A DNA stretch of 64,000 nucleotides from JAHEAO01 sp942492375 (GTDB lineage Bacteria > Pseudomonadota > Alphaproteobacteria > Rhodobacterales > Rhodobacteraceae): the NCBI GenBank assembly GCA_942492375.1, contig CALOEL010000014.1, positions 372,001 through 436,000 on the forward strand. The letters are read 5' to 3'. The stretch's first letter is position 1. Every line of letters starts with the position of its first letter. The notes under the pieces were generated by a model that saw only the letters and a list, made by a program, of their open reading frames with translations, was not told where the DNA came from and ran no database searches. This document shows positions 59,110 through 64,000 of the stretch, piece after piece. The position numbers were made by a program, and so were the translations under genes.

Positions 59110-60270
59110 ATGAAGGACGTGTTCATAGCAGGTGCCGCCCGTACGCCGATGGGCGGCTTCCAAGGCGTCTTCGCTGGTACGGAGGCGCCTGTTCTGGGTG
59201 GCGCAGCGATTCGTGCCGCTTTGAAAGACGCCGGCGCCGAGCCCGCTGAGGTCCAGGAGCTGGTGATGGGCTGTGTTCTGCCGGCGGGTCAGGGCCAGGC
59301 CCCGGCACGGCAGGCCGGCTTTGCCGCCGGTCTGGGCGAGGATGTGCCCGCGACCACTGTGAACAAGATGTGCGGTTCGGGGATGAAGGCCGCGATGATG
59401 GGCTTCGACCAGATCGCGCTTGGCGCCGCCGACGTGGTCGCCGCGGGCGGTATGGAAAGCATGACCAACGCCCCGTATATTCTGCCGAAGATGCGTGGCG
59501 GCGCGCGGATCGGTCATGGACAGGTCATGGACAGCATGTTCCTCGACGGGCTGGAAGACGCTTACGACAAGGGCCGCCTGATGGGCACCTTCGCCGAGGA
59601 TTGCGCCGAAACCTATCAGTTCACGCGAGAGGCGCAGGACGCCTACGCGCTGGCGTCCTTGGAAAACGCGCTGGCAGCGCAGAAATCGGGTGCTTTCGCG
59701 CGCGAAATTGCGCCGGTTACCGTCAGTGGCAGGGGAGTCGAGTCCAGCATCGCGGAGGATGAACAGCCCGGCAAGGCCCGCCCCGAGAAGATCCCGCACC
59801 TGAAACCCGCGTTCCGGAAAGATGGCACGGTGACGCCGGCCAATTCCTCCTCGATCTCGGACGGGGCTGCGGCGCTGTTGCTGGCCTCGAACCCGAAGGG
59901 TGCCCGCGCCCGCATCCTCGGCCATGCCAGCCATGCCCAGGCCCCCGGCCTATTCACGACCGCGCCGGTCCCGGCAGCGCAGAAGCTGATGAAGAAGATT
60001 GGTTGGAGCACGGAGGATGTGGATCTCTGGGAGGTGAACGAGGCCTTCGCCGTGGTGCCAATGGCCTTCATGCAGGAAATGGGCCTGTCTCGGGACAAGG
60101 TGAACGTCAATGGCGGCGCCTGCGCGCTGGGTCATCCGATCGGCGCGTCGGGCGCCCGGATCATGGTCACGCTTCTGAACGCGCTGGAAACGCGCGGGTT
60201 GAAGCGCGGGCTGGCGGCGATCTGCATCGGCGGCGGCGAGGGAACGGCGATCGCGATCGAACTGGTGTGA
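59110..60270 (+). CDS. Acetyl-CoA acetyltransferase (thiolase)
   Basis: 386 residues. Nucleophile C88 in NKMCGSGMKAAM, the motif NVNGGACALGHPIGASGA with the catalytic His, and ICIGGGEGTA with the second Cys. It condenses or cleaves acetoacetyl-CoA and related substrates, for example in polyhydroxybutyrate or ketone metabolism. AAGGAG is 9 bases before the ATG at 59110; an in-frame ATG at 59074 lacks one. The next gene overlaps by 1 bp (TGATG). It is the second thiolase in the window; the sequences are clearly different. Confidence 0.93.
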   Translation: MKDVFIAGAARTPMGGFQGVFAGTEAPVLGGAAIRAALKDAGAEPAEVQELVMGCVLPAGQGQAPARQAGFAAGLGEDVPATTVNKMCGSGMKAAMMGFDQIALGAADVVAAGGMESMTNAPYILPKMRGGARIGHGQVMDSMFLDGLEDAYDKGRLMGTFAEDCAETYQFTREAQDAYALASLENALAAQKSGAFAREIAPVTVSGRGVESSIAEDEQPGKARPEKIPHLKPAFRKDGTVTPANSSSISDGAAALLLASNPKGARARILGHASHAQAPGLFTTAPVPAAQKLMKKIGWSTEDVDLWEVNEAFAVVPMAFMQEMGLSRDKVNVNGGACALGHPIGASGARIMVTLLNALETRGLKRGLAAICIGGGEGTAIAIELV

Positions 60271-60716
60271 TGAACTACTCCGAACTTGCCGCTCGCATCG
60301 CCGCCCTGACCGAAGGCGAGACCGACACCGTTGCGCTGATGGCGACGATCGCCTGCGAGGTGCATCATTCCGATGAGCGCTTCGACTGGACCGGCTTCTA
60401 TCGGGTGACCGAGCCGGAGCTTCTGAAGATCGGCCCCTATCAGGGCGGTCACGGCTGCCTTGTCATCCCGTTCTCGCGCGGCGTCTGCGGTGCCGCGGCG
60501 CGGACCGGCGAGGCGCAACTCGTCCCGGATGTCGAGGCCTTCCCCGGCCACATCGCCTGCGCCAGTTCCACACGCTCGGAACTGGTGCTGCCGGTCCGCG
60601 ACCGGGCCGGTGAGATTATCGCCGTCTTCGATATCGACAGCGATCGCGCCAACGCGTTCAGCGAAGAAGACACCCGCGAACTGGCATCGATCCTCGATGC
60701 GGTCTTCGCGCGATGA
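60270..60716 (+). CDS. msrC: Free methionine-(R)-sulfoxide reductase (GAF domain)
   Basis: 148 residues, one GAF domain. Three cysteines C63, C73 and C97 keep the spacing of fRMsr (E. coli C84, C94, C118), in GGHGCLVIPF, GVCGAAARTG and HIACASSTRSELVLPV. The enzyme reduces free Met-R-sulfoxide after oxidative stress. Starts 1 bp into the thiolase stop and overlaps the LysE gene by 4 bp. Its link with a thiolase seems positional, not metabolic. Confidence 0.9.
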   Translation: MNYSELAARIAALTEGETDTVALMATIACEVHHSDERFDWTGFYRVTEPELLKIGPYQGGHGCLVIPFSRGVCGAAARTGEAQLVPDVEAFPGHIACASSTRSELVLPVRDRAGEIIAVFDIDSDRANAFSEEDTRELASILDAVFAR

Positions 60717-61336
60717 GCCTGGAGGGCTGGGCGGTCTTCGCCACATTCTGGGCCGTCTTCGTCGTCTCGCCCGGACCGAACGCGGTGAACTGCATCGTCA
60801 ACGGGATGACCTACGGCTATCGCCGCGCGCTTTGGGGGGTGCTGGCGATCCTGACGCAGGCGGCACTGTTCCTGTTCCTTTCCGCGCTCGGCGTCACCGC
60901 GCTTATCGCGGCCTCGCCGACGGCCTTCCTCGCGGCCCGACTGATCGGCGCAGCCTTCCTCGTCCTGCTTGGCCTGCGCGGCTGGATGGTGGCCACCCGC
61001 CCGGTCCCCACCGCGGCGCATGGCGGCGCGATCTACGGCAAGGCTTTTGCGATCGCCACCATCAACGTCAAGAGCGTCGCGGGCTATCTGGCCGCCTTCA
61101 GTCTCTTCGTTCAGCCCAATGTGCCGATCTGGTCGCAGATGGCCGCCATCGTCCCAACCGCGCTGACACTGACCGCGTTCAGCTATGCCGGTTACACCGC
61201 GCTTGGCACCTGGCTGGGGCGGCTCGCCTACGGCGCGGTGATGAACCTCTGGTTTCGCCGTATCATGGCGCTCTGCTTCATCGGCTACGGCGTTGCTCTC
61301 GGCCTTGCAGGTATGCCCGGCACCGTCGCGCCCTGA
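60713..61336 (+). CDS. LysE family amino acid exporter
   Basis: 207 residues with five or six membrane spans. Typical LysE/RhtB features are FVVSPGPNAVNCIVNGMTYG near the start and GAAFLVLLGLRGWMV. It exports amino acids or homologous small molecules; the substrate is unknown. Its start overlaps the msrC stop (ATGA), so the three genes 59110-61336 form an operon. GAF-type Met sulfoxide reductase next to an exporter might tie to methionine or cysteine handling; this is only context. Confidence 0.88.
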   Translation: MSLEGWAVFATFWAVFVVSPGPNAVNCIVNGMTYGYRRALWGVLAILTQAALFLFLSALGVTALIAASPTAFLAARLIGAAFLVLLGLRGWMVATRPVPTAAHGGAIYGKAFAIATINVKSVAGYLAAFSLFVQPNVPIWSQMAAIVPTALTLTAFSYAGYTALGTWLGRLAYGAVMNLWFRRIMALCFIGYGVALGLAGMPGTVAP

Positions 61337-61379
61337 CGCCGCCCATTGGAGCGGCGGTTGCGCCGTGCTACCCCGCCCC

Positions 61380-62024
61380 ATGGACAATTACGACCCGCCG
61401 CAGGAGCCCTTGCGCATTCTTCACACCGACCATCACCTGCTGGTGCTGGACAAGCCCGCCGGGCTGCTCTCGGTCCCCGGCAAGGGCGCCGATCTGGCCG
61501 ACTGCCTGCTTTCCCGTGCGCAATCTGCATTTCCCGAGGCGCTGCTGGTGCATCGGCTCGATCGTGACACGTCGGGCGTGATGGTCTTTGCGTTGTCGTC
61601 GATGGCGCAGCGCCACCTCGGACTGCAATTCGAACGGCGGCACACGAAAAAGGTCTATTACGCGCGGGTCTGGGGGCGAGTGGCCGAGAAAACCGGGCGC
61701 GTCGATCTGCCGATTACCGTCGATTGGCCCAACCGGCCGCTTCAGAAAATCGACCACGAACAGGGCCGACAGGCGATCACCGACTGGCGGGTGGTCCGCC
61801 ACGAGGACGAAACAACGCGCATCCGCCTCTATCCCCAGACCGGGCGAAGCCACCAGCTGCGCCTGCACATGCGAGAGATCGGCCACCCGATCCTCGGCGA
61901 CCCGTTTTATGCCACTGGGCCGGCGCGCGACTTTCCCCGTCTGATGCTTCACGCCGAGTCGCTGCGCCTGCGACATCCCGAAGGCGGTGAGGGAATGAAT
62001 TTCCGCGCGCAACGGCCGTTCTAG
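61380..62024 (+). CDS. rluA: RluA family RNA pseudouridine synthase
   Basis: 214 residues. The catalytic Asp is in VHRLDRDTSGVMVFAL; the other motifs are KVYYARVWG and QTGRSHQLRLHMREIGHPILGD. The size and motif forms match RluA, which modifies U746 of 23S rRNA and U32 of some tRNAs; the position is inferred. The ATG at 61380 is the first that gives the family start. The gene stands 43 bp after the LysE gene. Confidence 0.88.
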   Translation: MDNYDPPQEPLRILHTDHHLLVLDKPAGLLSVPGKGADLADCLLSRAQSAFPEALLVHRLDRDTSGVMVFALSSMAQRHLGLQFERRHTKKVYYARVWGRVAEKTGRVDLPITVDWPNRPLQKIDHEQGRQAITDWRVVRHEDETTRIRLYPQTGRSHQLRLHMREIGHPILGDPFYATGPARDFPRLMLHAESLRLRHPEGGEGMNFRAQRPF

Positions 62025-62163
62025 CGCGGGTTCGGGGCAAGTCTCTGGAAGATTCGCCGATTTTCTGGCATTTTCATGCTCAGCCGACGCAGGTGGGTTT
62101 TATCGCGTCGACCCCGTTCATATCTGGACCTTAAGACCAAACTGTAACCGAAAGGACGTTCCG

Positions 62164-62817
62164 ATGGCTTTGCGCATCAATGACGAGGCTCCGAATTTCA
62201 CCGCCGACACGACCGAGGGAAAGATCGATTTCCACGACTGGATCGGCGACGGCTGGGCGATCCTGTTCTCGCATCCCAAGGATTTCACGCCGGTCTGCAC
62301 GACTGAACTGGGCATGATGGCCGGGATGGCGAAAGAATTCGAAAAGCGGAATGCCAAGATCATCGGCATCTCGGTCGATCCGGTCGAGGACCACAACAAG
62401 TGGAAGTCGGATATCAAGTCCTATACCGGGCACGAGGTGAGCTATCCGATGATCGGCGATCCGGAAATGAAGGTGGCGAAACTCTATGACATGATGCCCG
62501 CCGCCGAAACCAAGGTCGAGGGCCGCACACCCGCCGACAACCAGACTGTCCGCACCGTCTTCATCGTCGGCCCTGACAAGAAGGTGAAACTGTCGCTGAC
62601 CTATCCGATGACGACGGGCCGCAACTTCGACGAGATCCTGCGCGCGCTCGACTCGATCCAACTGACCGCCAAGCACCAGGTCGCGACGCCCGCAGGCTGG
62701 AAGCAGGGCGACGACGTGATCGTCACCGCCGCCGTGTCCGACGAGGACGCCACCAAGCGTTTCGGCTCTTTTGACAAGAAACTGCCGTATCTCAGGACGA
62801 CGAAGCAGCCCGCCTAG
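62164..62817 (+). CDS. 1-Cys peroxiredoxin (Prx6/AhpC-type)
   Basis: 217 residues. The peroxidatic Cys C45 sits in KDFTPVCTTELG; the only Cys in the chain, so a 1-Cys type that needs an outside thiol partner. The C-terminal domain (HQVATPAGWKQGDDVIVT) and the typical RTVFIVGPDKKVKLSLTYP segment place it in the Prx6 group. It reduces H2O2 and organic peroxides. AAAGGACG lies 6 bases before the ATG. A strong hairpin terminator follows. Confidence 0.95.
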   Translation: MALRINDEAPNFTADTTEGKIDFHDWIGDGWAILFSHPKDFTPVCTTELGMMAGMAKEFEKRNAKIIGISVDPVEDHNKWKSDIKSYTGHEVSYPMIGDPEMKVAKLYDMMPAAETKVEGRTPADNQTVRTVFIVGPDKKVKLSLTYPMTTGRNFDEILRALDSIQLTAKHQVATPAGWKQGDDVIVTAAVSDEDATKRFGSFDKKLPYLRTTKQPA

Positions 62818-62840
62818 ATTGGCTGTCTTCGGCTGAAAGA

Positions 62841-62870
62841 ACGGGCTCCGCGCAAGGCGGAGCCCGTTTG
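62841..62870. terminator. Bidirectional intrinsic terminator between peroxiredoxin and GDSL genes
   Basis: An 11-bp perfect stem (ACGGGCTCCGC / GCGGAGCCCGT) with a 5-base loop, with T-rich TTGCTTT on the plus side. It lies 23 bp after the peroxiredoxin stop and 20 bp from the stop of the convergent GDSL gene. Confidence 0.85.
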
Positions 62871-62886
62871 CTTTGCCGCGGCGAAA

Positions 62887-63888
62887 TCAGGCAGCCCGCC
62901 GGCGCGTCGCGAAGCCAAGCGCCAACAGACCGCCCAAAAGAAGCGGCCCGGCTGCAGGCAGCGGAATTGGAGCCAGCGCCTCGACCGCCCGCCCTGCAAT
63001 CACATCATGCACGATGCGGTTGGGATGGACGGCATCAGCGAAGAAGAAGCTGTCAGGCGTGTCGCAGGTCGGCCCACTGGGGTCGGTCAGGCTGATCGTA
63101 CAGGGACGCCGCAGGTCCATTCCTTGGAAAGCGGCGAGGTCGCCGTCCAGCGGTCCTGTCAGGACCTGTTCGAACAAGGTGGCGACATCCAGCGTATGCA
63201 CCGTGAAGCCGTCGTTGCGCAGACTATCGACGCTCAGCGCAAGCTGCGCGTTGAACTGCGCCGTCAGGGCAGAGGCTGCCATCGCGGCGGGTCCAGTGCC
63301 ATCCGGATCGCCCAGCAGAGTGCTGTAGGCAGGCGACTGACCGAGGTCCGGCAAGTTCACCACGAGGAAATCGTCGAACTGTGCGCCAAGTGCGGCGATG
63401 GCCCGTATGTTCGCCTCGACGGCGCGCGCCGCTCCGGTTGCGTCGAACGCCGGGCTCACCACCGGATCAAGGATGGCGAACAGATCGTTCGCGCCCATCC
63501 AGACTGAAACCAAAGGGTTATCGCCGCTGACCAGGCCGCCAAGGCTCTGGATATCCGCGAACTGGCCGATTTGCCCACTTAGCGTCGCAAGCCGCGCTGG
63601 CCCCGCGTGATCTTCGCCGGTCGCCGTTGCGCCTCCCAGCGCAAAGTTCAGCGATTGCCGTCCCGCATCGGTGAAGACGTCTGCGATCTCTTCCGCCCAG
63701 ACCGGACCATTGCTGAATCTGCCGCCGTCGCTGATCGGCGAAAACGGTATGATACCCTGCAGCTTGCCGTCATCCGACAGGCTGTCTCCGAAAGCGTAGT
63801 AGGCAGAATAGGTGGCCGTCAGCGTGCTGGCGCCGCTCGGAACGGCGATGGTCAAAGACATCGCCGCAGCCAGTATGATCGTTTTCAT
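62887..63888 (-). CDS. SGNH/GDSL hydrolase with VPLPA-CTERM-like sorting tail
   Basis: 333 residues from the ATG at 63888. Signal peptide ends VPSGA (about residue 20). The GDSL block is YYAFGDSLSDDG with nucleophile S36, GAND occurs in VWMGANDLF, and the catalytic Asp-His pair lies in FFFADAVHPN. The C-terminus (residues about 307-333) has IPLPAAGPLLLGGLLALGF and then RRR, a form of the VPLPA-CTERM tail that marks proteins for sorting by an archaeosortase/exosortase-type system. The enzyme probably cleaves esters outside the cell. GGGGGGC lies 5 bases before the ATG; an earlier in-frame ATG at 63972 is less likely. Confidence 0.9.
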   Translation of the reverse strand: MKTIILAAAMSLTIAVPSGASTLTATYSAYYAFGDSLSDDGKLQGIIPFSPISDGGRFSNGPVWAEEIADVFTDAGRQSLNFALGGATATGEDHAGPARLATLSGQIGQFADIQSLGGLVSGDNPLVSVWMGANDLFAILDPVVSPAFDATGAARAVEANIRAIAALGAQFDDFLVVNLPDLGQSPAYSTLLGDPDGTGPAAMAASALTAQFNAQLALSVDSLRNDGFTVHTLDVATLFEQVLTGPLDGDLAAFQGMDLRRPCTISLTDPSGPTCDTPDSFFFADAVHPNRIVHDVIAGRAVEALAPIPLPAAGPLLLGGLLALGFATRRRAA

Positions 63889-64000
63889 TTTTGCCCCCCA
63901 GAGCGGTTCTTGGCGTTGAACCCCTAGGCTAGCCGCCGATACACGGATCTGGCCAGCAAAAAAGGACTCCAAGCTACGAGGGCGTGGAATTGAATGGGCC

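Noticed and set aside
1..64000. tRNA, rRNA, CRISPR arrays, insertion sequences and phage genes
   Set aside because: I looked at every intergenic gap for T-loop sequences, regular repeats and transposase or integrase motifs and found none.

Overview
This window is a 64 kb chromosomal stretch of a high-G+C alphaproteobacterium, almost certainly a member of the Rhodobacteraceae. The reasons are a divergent RpoE-ChrR singlet-oxygen locus, a CenR-type response regulator, a DUF2125 protein, a DUF3576 lipoprotein, a Rhodobacter-type porin, a VPLPA-CTERM-tailed GDSL hydrolase and the aminotransferase-ftsK-lolA gene order. Genes are densely packed, with many 4-bp ATGA/GTGA overlaps. I see no rRNA, tRNA, CRISPR array, phage or insertion sequence.

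Region 1 (1-14,175): a partial murein endopeptidase (mepA) overlapping an UMF1-type MFS transporter, then yggT, recQ, a hybrid histidine kinase, and an envelope-defence pair (alpha-2-macroglobulin with a thioester motif, then pbpC).

Region 2 (14,176-22,087): an aromatic-acid block. hmgA, a fumarylacetoacetate hydrolase-family gene, an atypical metallo-beta-lactamase-fold protein, a flavin monooxygenase and DUF2783 lie on the plus strand. A thiolase and a MarR regulator lie on the minus strand, and the thiolase could consume the acetoacetate the pathway releases. Between the arms are a LysR gene that has lost its 5' end and the 3' stub of a cupin gene on the other strand, which looks like a deletion scar. 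Two nearly identical TTGCA-type palindromes sit in the marR and hmgA promoter regions and probably form the MarR regulon.

Region 3 (22,088-27,523): the singlet-oxygen locus. rpoE-chrR is divergent from a four-gene operon (amine-oxidase-like flavoprotein, DUF1365, MFS, SDR). Each arm has a TGATCC-N18-TA promoter of the RpoE (ECF11) type.

Region 4 (27,524-46,114): mainly housekeeping: a cysQ-like phosphatase, pmbA, DUF2125, an enoyl-CoA hydratase-like gene, a HI0933-type flavoprotein, holA-lptE-leuS, DUF3576, a porin, a TPR-sulfotransferase, yggS, an L,D-transpeptidase-like gene with ribA, cenR, DUF924 and an exonuclease III gene. Good intrinsic terminators follow the porin and cenR, and another lies between DUF3576 and leuS.

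Region 5 (46,115-64,000): a cnoX-like thioredoxin, a Lon-N-domain protein, a Trm112-like protein, a UbiH-family hydroxylase, an amidase, an aminotransferase, ftsK, lolA, a lytic transglycosylase, an AEC carrier, hspQ, a rhodanese, a STAS/anti-sigma-kinase pair, a second thiolase with a GAF-type methionine sulfoxide reductase and a LysE exporter, an RluA synthase, a 1-Cys peroxiredoxin and the GDSL hydrolase. The only gap over 300 bp with no recognised content is 57,848-58,194. The last 112 bases hold only the upstream region of the GDSL gene.
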